From positions 99,154 through 163,153 of the forward strand of contig CAKOLH010000001.1 of assembly GCA_934096105.1 (NCBI GenBank): a stretch of DNA of 64,000 bases. The letters run 5' to 3'. Made by a program: the position numbers and the translations under genes. The notes under the pieces are model-generated. The model had not been told where the DNA came from, searched no databases, and saw nothing but the letters and a program-made list of their open reading frames with translations. Each line of letters begins with the position of its first letter. Within the stretch, counting starts at the first letter, position 1. This DNA comes from an uncultured Bacilli bacterium (lineage in GTDB: Bacteria > Bacillota_I > Bacilli_A > RF39 > UBA660). Positions 29,558 to 37,726 of the stretch are shown here, one piece after another.

Positions 29558-30085
29558 ATGGAGAATATATTATATTTTGCTAGTGTTGGGTTAATAGTGT
29601 TAATATCTTTATATGTAATACTAAAAATATTAATAAAGAAATTTAATCCTGAAGAATCTAAAGTAAACATATATGGAATATTACAAGGTATGAAAAATAC
29701 CGAGATAATTAGTTTATCTTGTAGTATTGTTAGTTATATTTTCTTACTATACATAATGGCTTCATTTATAGATTTAAATCTATATATAGCATTAATATCT
29801 TTATCATTAACTCTTATCAGTGGTCTTTTAATAAAAAATAAAAAAGTAATAATAAATCTTTTACTAGATTTAATATCACTAGGAGGAATTAAATTAGTAT
29901 ATTTAATTCATGATTATATTATAAATGAATATTACTCTGTATGGATGTTATTATTATTAGTATTCTTAATGATATTTTTATTACTATATTTATCATATAC
30001 ATTACTTAAAAATATTAAGAGTGTAGTAATTAGAAATAAATATGTAAGAAAGGGTGGTAAGAATGAGAATAAAAAATGTAGTTAA
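29558..30085 (+). CDS. Polytopic membrane protein of the F1-like ATPase operon
   Basis: The 175-residue protein has about five membrane helices (near residues 3-25, 48-72, 76-92, 97-118, 128-152) and a basic tail. It occupies the place of a membrane sector protein, but it does not look like subunit a: the essential Arg in a conserved helix and the long final helices are absent. I recognise no other family. It overlaps the gamma-like gene by 23 bases. It may form the stator contact of the ring or connect to a different membrane device. Confidence 0.6.
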   Translation: MENILYFASVGLIVLISLYVILKILIKKFNPEESKVNIYGILQGMKNTEIISLSCSIVSYIFLLYIMASFIDLNLYIALISLSLTLISGLLIKNKKVIINLLLDLISLGGIKLVYLIHDYIINEYYSVWMLLLLVFLMIFLLLYLSYTLLKNIKSVVIRNKYVRKGGKNENKKCS

Positions 30086-30848
30086 AGTAATGAACTTCCA
30101 CTCCTTACTTAGAATTGAGGCTTCTAAAAAAGAAGCTAGTCACTATCAAAATGTTGGTGATGAAATAACTAATATAATTAGAAGTATTCTATATAATAGA
30201 AATCTAGTTCTAGATAAAAAAATAATTACTCCAAATCCAGATAATCCTAAACTAAATATATATATAGCTAATGATTATGGATTCTGTGGTAATTTTAATT
30301 CTCAAGTAGCTCATCAAATAAGACAAGATAAAGATGATTACAAAATAATTATAGGTAAAAAAATAGTATATAATGATGATAAGACATTATTAAAAATAGA
30401 GAAAGATAATTTTAATAATGAATTAGGTAGGATAGAGAAGACTATAGATGAATCTATACATAATGCATCATATAGTGAAATCAATCTATACTATAATCAT
30501 TATAATTCAAGTACATCTTTTGAATTCAAAAAATTAAATCTATTTCCTTTGAAATTTGAAGGAGATTATTATAGTAATAAAGACTTTGTTATAGAGACAG
30601 ATATTACGAGTATGATTTATAGTTTACTTACCTTCTATATAATGTATCAGCTTAGAATGTGTGAATGTATCAGTAGAGCTGCTGAAAACACAATAAGAAA
30701 CCAAATAACCAGAGAAGCAATAGATAAAATAGAACAAATAGAAGAAGAGCAAAGTAATGAATTAAGAAAAGAAAAGAAAACTATTCTAATTAATAAAACA
30801 GTAGATAATTATAAGAAATTATCTTATATGGAGGCTGACAATGGATAA
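30063..30848 (+). CDS. F1-type ATPase gamma-like subunit (rotor shaft)
   Basis: The protein has about 261 residues. The N-terminal helix (MRIKNVVKVMNFHSLLRIEA) and the long C-terminal helix would form the shaft. The gamma hallmark GLCGNFN appears as YGFCGNFNSQV, and the late segment CECISRAAENTIRNQITREA corresponds to the ASEHAARMxAMxxAT region. The ATG at 30063 is chosen because AGGGTGGT lies just upstream; the in-frame GTG at 30054 overlaps that site. A shaft together with a ring lacking its carboxylate suggests rotation or cycling without ion coupling. Confidence 0.85.
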   Translation: MRIKNVVKVMNFHSLLRIEASKKEASHYQNVGDEITNIIRSILYNRNLVLDKKIITPNPDNPKLNIYIANDYGFCGNFNSQVAHQIRQDKDDYKIIIGKKIVYNDDKTLLKIEKDNFNNELGRIEKTIDESIHNASYSEINLYYNHYNSSTSFEFKKLNLFPLKFEGDYYSNKDFVIETDITSMIYSLLTFYIMYQLRMCECISRAAENTIRNQITREAIDKIEQIEEEQSNELRKEKKTILINKTVDNYKKLSYMEADNG

Positions 30849-31677
30849 ATTTGATTATATTACTGCGACTATTGAAGAAGAAAAAGTAAGAGTAGAAAAA
30901 ATAATAAAATATTTAAAAGAAAATAATTTAGTGGATGAATTACCTGAATATCAAGAAAGATATAATAATATATTAAAATATTTAACTGCTAAAGAAAGAT
31001 ATTTTAAGGTATTAGAAAGTATTAAAGTAGATAAAGAAAAGCTAGAAGAATTAAATAGAATTAAAGATGAATATGAAGTAGATAATATACTACTTGAAGA
31101 TACTCTTTTATCTAAGTTTAATGAAGATACTTTTGGTAAATATAGAAATGTATTATATGAAGATATTAAAAATCAAGATAAAGAAGTACAAGATATATTA
31201 TATCTACTACTAGAAAAGCAAAGTAATTATAGTGAATTAGTAATTAAAAGAGATAGATTAAAAGATAAAATAGATAAAAATAAATATCCTAAAACTTATA
31301 ATACTTTATATTCACAAGATATTATTATTGAAAAACAAGATAGTATCTTAGAAAAAATATTTGTAGTAGAAAATAGTATTAAAATAGAAAAAGATAAACT
31401 ATCTTCAATTGAAGATAGTGTTATGACAGATAGTATATTAAAGTTATTATATGAATTTTGGATAGTTAATTCATATGATCCAAGTAAAGTAGATAAAACT
31501 AAATTATTTATAACTAATAAAACATTTACTAGTTATAAAAATAATATTCCAGAAGTAAAAAAAGAGGTAGTACCTCCAAAAGAAGAATATAAAGAAATTA
31601 AAATAGATAATCTAAAACTTCCAGGTCTAGATGAAGAAAAACCAATAGATATTGATGGAAAAGATTATTTAAAATAA
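30841..31677 (+). CDS. Coiled-coil protein, last gene of the F1-like ATPase operon
   Basis: The 278-residue soluble protein is almost wholly helical. Charged heptad-rich stretches run over residues 1-100 and 115-205, followed by a proline-rich tail (VKKEVVPPKEEYKEIKID) and a short acidic end. No signal peptide or membrane helix. I recognise no family. It overlaps the gamma-like gene by eight bases and so belongs to the operon. It may be a cytoplasmic adaptor or second stalk, which is inference from shape and position only. Confidence 0.6.
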   Translation: MDKFDYITATIEEEKVRVEKIIKYLKENNLVDELPEYQERYNNILKYLTAKERYFKVLESIKVDKEKLEELNRIKDEYEVDNILLEDTLLSKFNEDTFGKYRNVLYEDIKNQDKEVQDILYLLLEKQSNYSELVIKRDRLKDKIDKNKYPKTYNTLYSQDIIIEKQDSILEKIFVVENSIKIEKDKLSSIEDSVMTDSILKLLYEFWIVNSYDPSKVDKTKLFITNKTFTSYKNNIPEVKKEVVPPKEEYKEIKIDNLKLPGLDEEKPIDIDGKDYLK

Positions 31678-31687
31678 AAAAATTATA

Positions 31688-31716
31688 TTGATAATTATAT
31701 CAAATTTTGTTATAAT
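31688..31716 (+). promoter_or_regulatory. Promoter of the first SipW-type gene
   Basis: TTGATA (31688-31693), a 17-base spacer and TATAAT (31711-31716), followed by GGAGG and the ATG at 31743. No clear terminator separates it from the ATPase operon, so read-through from the operon is also possible. Confidence 0.7.
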
Positions 31717-31742
31717 TAATATGATGATAGGAGGAAGAAAAA

Positions 31743-32372
31743 ATGATAGAAGAAAAGAAAAAAGTAAATAGACCATTAGTCTATGCCATATTAGGAGTAA
31801 CCCTATTAGTGCTAGCAGTATCTGGTAGTGCTTATGCATTCTTTACTGCACAAGCAACAAGTGATCAGTTCTCTGGTAATACAATTGACGTTCAAATTAA
31901 AAAACCAGTAGTAACTCTAGTAGTAGGTGATAAAACAAAAGGTTTAATTCCTATACATGATGGCTCAGTAACAGGCCATACTACTAATCAGTTAACTACC
32001 GCAGTTAGTGGTACCAATAAATGTGTAGATAAGAATGGTTATATGGTTTGTCATGTTTATAAGGTAACATTAAGTAATGAAGGTAGTACAGCCACTACAG
32101 TAGATACTTCAATTACATTAAATACTGGAGGAGCTGCAAATGTTACTTGGGCTAAGATGACTAATCAAACAACATTTGGTTCATTAAAAGGTACTGACAA
32201 TTCTTTAGCAAAAGGAACTGCATTAAGTGCAAGTGGAACTGCTGATCTATATTTTGTTGTATACTTAAAGAATACTGGTTCTGATCAAACTGGTACTGAT
32301 GCTGGCAAAACATATACTGGTACAGTAACTGTAACCGCAAGTACTGGTTCTACTCTTGAAGCACAATTCTAA
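31743..32372 (+). CDS. SipW-dependent-type secreted protein (TasA-like)
   Basis: The 209-residue protein has a long charged N-terminus, a hydrophobic helix and the SipW-type cleavage region AVSGSAYAFFTAQATSDQFSG. The mature part is beta-rich, with repeated Thr/Ser/Gly and two Cys (NKCVDKNGYMVCHVYKVTL). TasA and relatives of this class form fibres outside the cell after processing by a special signal peptidase (SipW); no such peptidase is seen in this window. The next two genes encode relatives sharing the CHxYK segment. It lies directly behind the ATPase operon, and a functional link is possible but unproven. Confidence 0.78.
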   Translation: MIEEKKKVNRPLVYAILGVTLLVLAVSGSAYAFFTAQATSDQFSGNTIDVQIKKPVVTLVVGDKTKGLIPIHDGSVTGHTTNQLTTAVSGTNKCVDKNGYMVCHVYKVTLSNEGSTATTVDTSITLNTGGAANVTWAKMTNQTTFGSLKGTDNSLAKGTALSASGTADLYFVVYLKNTGSDQTGTDAGKTYTGTVTVTASTGSTLEAQF

Positions 32373-32379
32373 TTATTAA

Positions 32380-32411
32380 AATAATAGTGAGAAATCACTA
32401 TTATTTTTTTC
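32380..32411 (+). terminator. Terminator after the first SipW-type gene
   Basis: AATAATAGTGA pairs with TCACTATTATT around GAAA, followed by T. Confidence 0.85.
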
Positions 32412-32431
32412 TAAAATATGAGAAATAAGTA

Positions 32432-32460
32432 TTGCAAAAATAGTCGGGATTTGATACAAT
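32432..32460 (+). promoter_or_regulatory. Promoter of the second SipW-type gene
   Basis: TTGCAA, a 17-base spacer and TACAAT. The stretch from the -10 box through the ribosome site is almost identical to that at 33356-33383. Confidence 0.75.
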
Positions 32461-32487
32461 TATTATTGTAAAGGAGGATTGAAAAAG

Positions 32488-33246
32488 ATGAATGAAAATA
32501 AGAAAGGAAGTACACTTTATGTAGCATTAGGTGTTGCTACATTAGTAGTAGCTATAATTGGCGCTACATTTGCATACTTTAGTGCTCAAGCTAGTACCAA
32601 TGAAGGCGATATCTCTGGTGGCACAAGTGATGTCGGTGCTGCTTTGTCATTAAATGTAACTAGAGATTTGGTTGAAGCAAGTAGTGAAGAAGGTACAACT
32701 GTTAACTATAATAATTTAGTACCTGCAGAAATTTCTAATGAAACTGATATAAAAAATGCTATAGATAATAAGTGCATAGGAACAAGCGGATATGTTGGAT
32801 GCCATGTTTACAAAATTGAAGCAGGTTCTTCAGAGGCGCTTACAAGTGCAAGTATTAGATTAGCAGATTTACAAACTACTGCTACTGACTATGCTAGCTG
32901 GAAATTCTATCTATATAAATTAGATGAAAGTGGTAATGTTACTATAATTTCTGATGCTCAGAATACTGATCATAGCTTTGCTGCATATGATGCAGAATCT
33001 ACTAGTAGAGTATATACATATAGTGCAGGAACTCCAAGTGGATTTGATATGCATAATAGTGCAAGTTTAAATGGAAATACTACCTATTATTTAATGGTTT
33101 ATTTAGAGAATAAAGAAAATGTTTCACAAAATCCTAACGAAACTTCAGCTACTGAAAGCGGAACTGGTACCTATTCTGGTATAATAACTATGGATGCTGC
33201 TGGTGGTAAAGTATATGCTAAGTTCGAAGCAAAAGTAGGCGCTTAA
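32488..33246 (+). CDS. SipW-dependent-type secreted protein, paralogue 2
   Basis: The protein has about 252 residues with the signal region VAIIGATFAYFSAQASTNEG. The mature domain is beta-rich and contains the paired-Cys segment NKCIGTSGYVGCHVYKIEA and, near the end, TTYYLMVYLENKENVSQNPN. The DNA over the signal region is nearly identical to that of the next gene, which points to recent duplication or gene conversion. The ATG at 32488 is chosen over an in-frame TTG at 32479 that directly abuts AAAGGAGG. It has its own promoter and terminator. Confidence 0.78.
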   Translation: MNENKKGSTLYVALGVATLVVAIIGATFAYFSAQASTNEGDISGGTSDVGAALSLNVTRDLVEASSEEGTTVNYNNLVPAEISNETDIKNAIDNKCIGTSGYVGCHVYKIEAGSSEALTSASIRLADLQTTATDYASWKFYLYKLDESGNVTIISDAQNTDHSFAAYDAESTSRVYTYSAGTPSGFDMHNSASLNGNTTYYLMVYLENKENVSQNPNETSATESGTGTYSGIITMDAAGGKVYAKFEAKVGA

Positions 33247-33260
33247 AAATTATTTATTAA

Positions 33261-33284
33261 AGGAAGAAACGTTCTTCCTTTTTA
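33261..33284 (+). terminator. Terminator after the second SipW-type gene
   Basis: AAGGAAGAA pairs with TTCTTCCTT around ACG, followed by T. Confidence 0.85.
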
Positions 33285-33332
33285 CTTTGAAAAAAGTAAT
33301 TATTTGAAAATAAAAAAAATATCAAAAAACTA

Positions 33333-33361
33333 TTGCAAAAAGAATTTATATTTGATACAAT
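33333..33361 (+). promoter_or_regulatory. Promoter of the third SipW-type gene
   Basis: TTGCAA (33333-33338), a 17-base spacer and TACAAT (33356-33361). Layout, -35 and -10 boxes match the promoter of the preceding paralogue. Confidence 0.75.
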
Positions 33362-33389
33362 TATTATTGTAAAGGAGGATTGAAATAAA

Positions 33390-34064
33390 ATGGAAGAAAA
33401 TAACAGAAAGGGACCTGGCGTATTTTACGCTGTAGTAGGTGTTGCTACATTAGTAGTAGCTATAATTGGTGCTACATTTGCATACTTTAGTGCTCAAGCT
33501 AGTACTGGAGCTGAGGATATCAAAGGTGGTACTTTGGATATTAAACAAAGTTTCTCTGTTGAGGCCGTAAGAGTATATAAAGATGATACTGTAGCTAGTG
33601 ATAATCTTGTTCCATCAGATGCTGGTGCAAATATTACCAATATTAAAAATGCTATGACTGCTAAATGTGTAAATAAAGGCTATACAGGATGTCATATTTA
33701 TAAAATAACTGCTAAATCAGGACAAACATTAAATACTGCATCATTAAATCTTACATTAACACAAACAGGTGCAACTGATGTAGCTGCTTGGAAATATGTA
33801 ACATTTACTGGTGAGGGCGATGCTGCTGCATTAGTAGAAGGAAAATCAGGAAGTTTTAATGTTCTTGATACTGCTCCTGTAGACTTACACAGTGGCGCTA
33901 GTGTAACTGGTGGAACAGATGTAGTTTACTATTTAATGATTTATTTAGAAAACAAAGATGCATCTCAAAATGAGCCTGGTGATAACCTAGCAACTGGTTC
34001 TTATGTTGGTAAAGTTACATTCCAAGCTGCTGGTGGTACTGTTTCAGCTACATTTGCTGCTTAG
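33390..34064 (+). CDS. SipW-dependent-type secreted protein, paralogue 3
   Basis: The 224-residue protein has a signal region (FYAVVGVATLVVAIIGATFA then YFSAQAST) almost the same as in the previous gene. The mature part is beta-rich with AKCVNKGYTGCHIYKITAKS and VVYYLMIYLENKDASQNEPG, again parallel to paralogue 2. The three consecutive genes thus encode a family of secreted, probably fibre-forming or surface proteins, each with its own promoter. The N-terminal half differs enough that the mature proteins are not redundant copies. Confidence 0.78.
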   Translation: MEENNRKGPGVFYAVVGVATLVVAIIGATFAYFSAQASTGAEDIKGGTLDIKQSFSVEAVRVYKDDTVASDNLVPSDAGANITNIKNAMTAKCVNKGYTGCHIYKITAKSGQTLNTASLNLTLTQTGATDVAAWKYVTFTGEGDAAALVEGKSGSFNVLDTAPVDLHSGASVTGGTDVVYYLMIYLENKDASQNEPGDNLATGSYVGKVTFQAAGGTVSATFAA

Positions 34065-34079
34065 TAATATGTTATTTAA

Positions 34080-34116
34080 AATATAGTAATGATTATAATT
34101 ACTATATTTTTTTTAT
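34080..34116 (+). terminator. Terminator after the third SipW-type gene
   Basis: AATATAGTAAT pairs with ATTACTATATT, followed by eight T. Confidence 0.85.
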
Positions 34117-34130
34117 GCCTTAAAATTAAA

Positions 34131-34148
34131 AAGTGTGCTTTTGCACAC
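34131..34148 (-). terminator. Terminator of the TIGR04086-like gene
   Basis: AGTGTGC pairs with GCACACT around a four-base loop. Read on the - strand it is followed by a run of T (the AAAAATT sequence at 34124-34130 on the + strand). Confidence 0.75.
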
Positions 34149-34151
34149 TAA

Positions 34152-34505
34152 TTATATTCTTCTTTTATTAATACCTAGAATACTTGCAAATACTCCTATT
34201 AATATTATTATAAGTAAATATAATATTCCTATTAAAGTAATATTTTTAGTAATTATATTAAATATCAAAAATATTATTACCCATATACCACTATATTTCA
34301 ATCCTTCGATATATCCTTTTTGATTGGAAGTTTTTCCTAGTTTATAACTACCTATAAAGATAGAAATTAATGGTATTAACAATTCTAATACTTTAAGTAT
34401 AGTTCCATTTAAGATATTAAAATAATTAAAGATAGTAAGTATTATTATACTTGATAAAAAGATACCTAGAGACCAAATAAAACTTTTTAAATAATTCATT
34501 AGCAT
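34152..34505 (-). CDS. TIGR04086-like small membrane protein
   Basis: The 117-residue protein has four hydrophobic segments and a central glycine-rich GSYKLGKTSNQKGYIEGLKY, the pattern of TIGR04086 family proteins (B. subtilis YrzE-like), whose role is unknown. On the - strand GGTGAT stands seven bases before the start. It is divergently oriented to the DUF421 gene with only about 70 bases between their start codons, so the two share a control region. A terminator hairpin follows its stop. The + strand frame opposite it (34135-34323) is a shadow. Confidence 0.72.
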   Translation of the reverse strand: MLMNYLKSFIWSLGIFLSSIIILTIFNYFNILNGTILKVLELLIPLISIFIGSYKLGKTSNQKGYIEGLKYSGIWVIIFLIFNIITKNITLIGILYLLIIILIGVFASILGINKRRI

Positions 34506-34576
34506 ATTATCACCAATAAATATTATGTATTTGTATAAAAAAATATACTTTGGTACATAATGGTAATGGTGATAAT

Positions 34577-35215
34577 ATGTATATAGTTATGATTAGAACA
34601 GTATTTTTTTATTTCTTTATATTTTTAATATATAGAATAATGGGTAAAAGAGAACTGGGTCAACTTAGTATTATTGATTTGATTGTATCTTTGTTAATAG
34701 CAGAACTTGCTACGATTAGTATAGAAAATTATAAGGGGTCTATTTTATATTCTTTGATACCAATAGTAATATTAACATTACTTCAATGTATATTAGCATA
34801 TATTGGTTTAAAAAAACCTAAGTTTAGAATATTTTTAGATGGTAATCCTTCAGTTATTATTAAGAATGGTAAAATTAATTATAATGAGATGTTAAAACAA
34901 AGATATAATTTAGATGATTTATTAGTACAATTAAGGGATAAAGGTTATAGGAGTATTGAAGAAGTAGAATATGCTATATTAGAAAGTAGTGGTACTTTAT
35001 CTATATTTCCTTATGAAAATGGTAAGAGTCCATTACCACTTCCTATAATATTAGATGGTGATATACAAGAGGATACAATCAAACATTTAAAGAAAGATAA
35101 AAAATGGGTATATAATTTTTTAGATAAAAAAAATATAAATATTGAAGATGTATTCTTTGCCTTTTATAAAGATAAAAATATATTTATAATTAGAAATGAT
35201 GATTTAATTAAGTAA
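34577..35215 (+). CDS. DUF421 (YetF-like) membrane protein
   Basis: The protein has about 212 residues: three membrane helices at the N-terminus with the family signature RIMGKRELGQLSIIDLIVSL, then a cytosolic domain with NPSVIIKNGKINYNEMLKQR, LLVQLRDKGYRSIEEVEYAI and ESSGTLSIFPYE. Members occur in sporulating Firmicutes (YetF, YkjA, SpoVA-associated YdfR types); a germination or stress role has been proposed for some. The ATG at 34577 follows GGTGATA; the longer frame from 34550 lacks a ribosome site. Confidence 0.88.
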   Translation: MYIVMIRTVFFYFFIFLIYRIMGKRELGQLSIIDLIVSLLIAELATISIENYKGSILYSLIPIVILTLLQCILAYIGLKKPKFRIFLDGNPSVIIKNGKINYNEMLKQRYNLDDLLVQLRDKGYRSIEEVEYAILESSGTLSIFPYENGKSPLPLPIILDGDIQEDTIKHLKKDKKWVYNFLDKKNINIEDVFFAFYKDKNIFIIRNDDLIK

Positions 35216-35222
35216 CATTTGT

Positions 35223-35251
35223 TTGACAAGTAATAGTTTTTATGTTACAAT
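35223..35251 (+). promoter_or_regulatory. Strong promoter directed into a hairpin and antisense to the next gene
   Basis: A perfect -35 box TTGACA (35223-35228), a 17-base spacer and TACAAT (35246-35251). No + strand gene follows; transcription would start near 35258, at the base of a strong hairpin. Confidence 0.65.
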
Positions 35252-35259
35252 TTTCTTGT

Positions 35260-35301
35260 AAATCAGTGGTCGCGGTGACTTTTCACTTCGGCTGCTGATT
35301 T
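35260..35301. other. Strong GC-richer hairpin, small RNA or terminator
   Basis: A 19-pair stem with one mismatch and several G-T pairs runs from AAATCAG to CTGATTT around a four-base loop. It is the most GC-rich hairpin nearby and overlaps the last codons of the - strand gene. It may be the product of the promoter just upstream, or the - strand terminator. Confidence 0.5.
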
Positions 35302-35741
35302 CTTTTATACATTTTAAAGCCAAATTGTGATTTTATACCTATCTTTTTAATCCAATTGAGTCTCTTAAAGCATTCATTTAATTGTCTTTCTATTTCAGCT
35401 TTTGATAACGACTTATTTGTTATATTAATAATAAAGTTTACAGATTGTCCTTTTGCTTTTTCAAGATTATGATATATTAATTGTGAACTTTTTCCTGTGG
35501 TGTGTTTATAGTCAAAATATTCACGACCTATTTTATAATCTGCTGTTTTAAATCCATCAGGTTTGTTAAATCTTGGAAACAATTCTATTTTTTTGTTTGT
35601 TCTTTGTGATAGCCATTTTGCAAAACTAATTTCTCCTTTTTTGTAATCTATAACAATATTATAATCATCTATAATATATTCTTTTCCTTTATATTTAAAT
35701 ATATCATTACTTTTGTGAAATATTATTTTATTTTTTATCAC
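35283..35741 (-). CDS. Stand-alone CdiA-C/phage-type tRNA nuclease-like domain
   Basis: The 152-residue protein has no signal. Features match the nuclease domain found at the C-terminus of some CdiA toxins and phage head proteins: SFAKWLSQRTNKKIELFPRF, then KTADYKIGREYFDYKHTTGK with acidic and Lys residues of the likely active site, and LEKAKGQSVNFIINITNKSL. Here the domain stands alone with a basic tail and no delivery module and no evident immunity gene. It is perhaps a remnant of an integrated phage or conjugative element. The last codons lie inside a strong hairpin. Confidence 0.65.
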   Translation of the reverse strand: MIKNKIIFHKSNDIFKYKGKEYIIDDYNIVIDYKKGEISFAKWLSQRTNKKIELFPRFNKPDGFKTADYKIGREYFDYKHTTGKSSQLIYHNLEKAKGQSVNFIINITNKSLSKAEIERQLNECFKRLNWIKKIGIKSQFGFKMYKRNQQPK

Positions 35742-35952
35742 TTGATAACCAAATATTTGTTATATCATTATATAATATATTTTGTTTAATTTCTTTTTCT
35801 GCTATAACCATAACTTATCTCCCTCTCTAATATTTTTTATAACATTTACTATAAATCAAAACAGGATAATTGTCAATTGATTTATACTTTAAGTTATAGC
35901 AAATTATTGTAAGTAAGTATTTATCATAGTATAATATTATTGGTGAAGTAAG

Positions 35953-36669
35953 ATGGAAGATAAAATTAATAAATTAAAAGATATAATAAATAATAGTAAG
36001 AAAATAGTATTTTTTGGAGGAGCTGGAGTATCTACTGAAAGTGGAATACCTGACTTTAGAGGTAAAGATGGTTTATATAATATGAAATATGATTATCCAC
36101 CCGAATTAATACTTAGTCATGGCTTTTTTTATGATGATACTGAGGAATTTTATAAATTTTATAAAGATAAGATGAATAGTTTGAATTATAAACCTAATGT
36201 TACGCATTATTATTTGAGTAAATTAGAAAAAGAGGGTAAGTTACTTGGTGTAATTACCCAAAATATTGATGGATTACATAATAAGGCAGGTAGTAAGAAA
36301 GTATTAGAATTACATGGTAGTATTATGGATAATTATTGTATTAAATGTCATAAGTATTATGATGCTGAATATGTATTTAATTCTAAAGGAGTACCTAGAT
36401 GTACTTGCAGTGGTATTATAAAACCTAATGTTATATTATATAACGAACCCCTTCCTGAAGATACTTGGGATGAAGCTATTAGATTAATTAAAGAAGCTGA
36501 TACTATGATAATTGGTGGTACTTCGTTAACTGTATATCCAGCAGCTTATTTGATAGATTATTTTCATGGTAATAATTTAGTTCTTATTAATAAAGATAAA
36601 ACTAGTTATGATAATAGATGTAATCTTGTTATAAATGATAAGTTGGGTAATGTATTTAGTAAACTATAA
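35953..36669 (+). CDS. cobB: Sirtuin-type NAD-dependent protein deacylase
   Basis: The 238-residue protein shows the sirtuin motifs in order: GGAGVSTESGIPDFRG, TQNIDGLHNKAG, the catalytic His in ELHGS, a zinc-binding four-Cys site (YCIKCHKYY and CTCSG), KPNVILYNE, and GGTSLTVYPAA. It removes acyl groups from Lys with NAD as cosubstrate in the cytoplasm. The length is normal and all catalytic residues are present. The gene appears monocistronic. Confidence 0.95.
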   Translation: MEDKINKLKDIINNSKKIVFFGGAGVSTESGIPDFRGKDGLYNMKYDYPPELILSHGFFYDDTEEFYKFYKDKMNSLNYKPNVTHYYLSKLEKEGKLLGVITQNIDGLHNKAGSKKVLELHGSIMDNYCIKCHKYYDAEYVFNSKGVPRCTCSGIIKPNVILYNEPLPEDTWDEAIRLIKEADTMIIGGTSLTVYPAAYLIDYFHGNNLVLINKDKTSYDNRCNLVINDKLGNVFSKL

Positions 36670-36747
36670 AATATTATATATTATAAATATAGACATTTTG
36701 TTTAATAAATGATAAAATATCTATGAATTAATGGAAGTGTGATTTAT

Positions 36748-37662
36748 ATGGAAGTTTGTGAGAATCCTGATATTTTAAGAGTTATCTTTTTTGGTAAAGA
36801 ATTAATTAGCATAGTAAAAATAGTTGTGCCAATAGCTTTAATTATACTAGGAATGGTTGATTTTACAAAGGCTTTGGCCTCTAATGATGATAAAGTAAAT
36901 AAGAAAAATATTACACTCTTTTTTAAGAGAGTTTTAAATGCTGTACTTATTTTTGCAGTACCATGGATTGTTGAGTTCGTCATTGTAACTCTTGGCGATT
37001 TGGCTAAAGGGGTAAATTTTACTGATTGTTTACAAAATGCTAATGCTGATAAGATAGCAGAATTGGATGCTATAGTAGCAGAACAAGATAAAAATAATCA
37101 TACTAATAATAGTAGTAGTAATAATGGCAATAGTAGTAATAATAATAAAGATTATACTATTTTAGTTGGCGACTCTAGAGTAGTTGGTATGTGTAATTAT
37201 GTTAAAGTAAAAAGTAATACTGATTGTAGTGTTGCTGAAGTAAGTAAAGAAGCATCTTGGTTTAAGAATACAGCTTATTCGAAAATTAAAGAAAAATTAT
37301 CAAGTAACCCTAATAGCTATGTTGTTATATATATGGGTACAAATGATTTGGGTACAGTTGATGATTCTACTAGTATTTATGCAGAATATGAAAATAAGTT
37401 GGCTAATGAATATCCTAATGCAAAAGTAGTAGTAGTTTCTGTAACTCCTATTATTGATGGGAAAGTAAAAAATTATAAAGATATTGTTAATGATGCTAAT
37501 GCTGTTAAATTTAATAATACATTAAGTACTAAACTTAATTCAAATGTTTCATATTGTGATATTCATGATCAGAAACTTGGATACTCTGCAAAAGATGGTA
37601 TTCATTATAATAAGAATATTTATAAAAAAATATATAATTCTATACTTGAATGTTTAAAATAA
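36748..37662 (+). CDS. SGNH hydrolase with N-terminal two-helix membrane module
   Basis: The protein has about 304 residues. Residues 1-95 are the same two-helix module as in the SleB-like protein at 23610 (NPDILRVIFFGK, VPIALIILGMVDF, NAVLIFAVPWIVE, GVNFTDCL). An Asn/Ser-rich linker leads to an SGNH/GDSL hydrolase (about 137-304) with ILVGDSRVVGM, IYMGTNDLG and DGIHYN, giving the Ser, Gly, Asn and Asp/His of the active site. A cell-envelope esterase or deacetylase role is likely. The ATG at 36748 is preferred; upstream GTG at 36739 has no ribosome site. The position of the module is opposite to that in the SleB-like protein. Confidence 0.82.
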   Translation: MEVCENPDILRVIFFGKELISIVKIVVPIALIILGMVDFTKALASNDDKVNKKNITLFFKRVLNAVLIFAVPWIVEFVIVTLGDLAKGVNFTDCLQNANADKIAELDAIVAEQDKNNHTNNSSSNNGNSSNNNKDYTILVGDSRVVGMCNYVKVKSNTDCSVAEVSKEASWFKNTAYSKIKEKLSSNPNSYVVIYMGTNDLGTVDDSTSIYAEYENKLANEYPNAKVVVVSVTPIIDGKVKNYKDIVNDANAVKFNNTLSTKLNSNVSYCDIHDQKLGYSAKDGIHYNKNIYKKIYNSILECLK

Positions 37663-37690
37663 AAGTATCAAATTTTGGTACTTTTTTCTT
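37662..37690 (+). terminator. Terminator after the SGNH hydrolase
   Basis: AGTATCAA pairs with TTGGTACT (one G-T pair), followed by T. Confidence 0.75.
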
Positions 37691-37726
37691 ATATGTAACA
37701 TAAATTATTGTGAGGGGTGATATCTT

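Noticed and set aside
34135..34323. + strand frame opposite the TIGR04086-like gene
   Set aside because: The - strand frame has the ribosome site, the family pattern and a terminator; this one has none.
36744..36983. - strand frame opposite the membrane module of the SGNH hydrolase
   Set aside because: It is a shadow of the conserved two-helix module.
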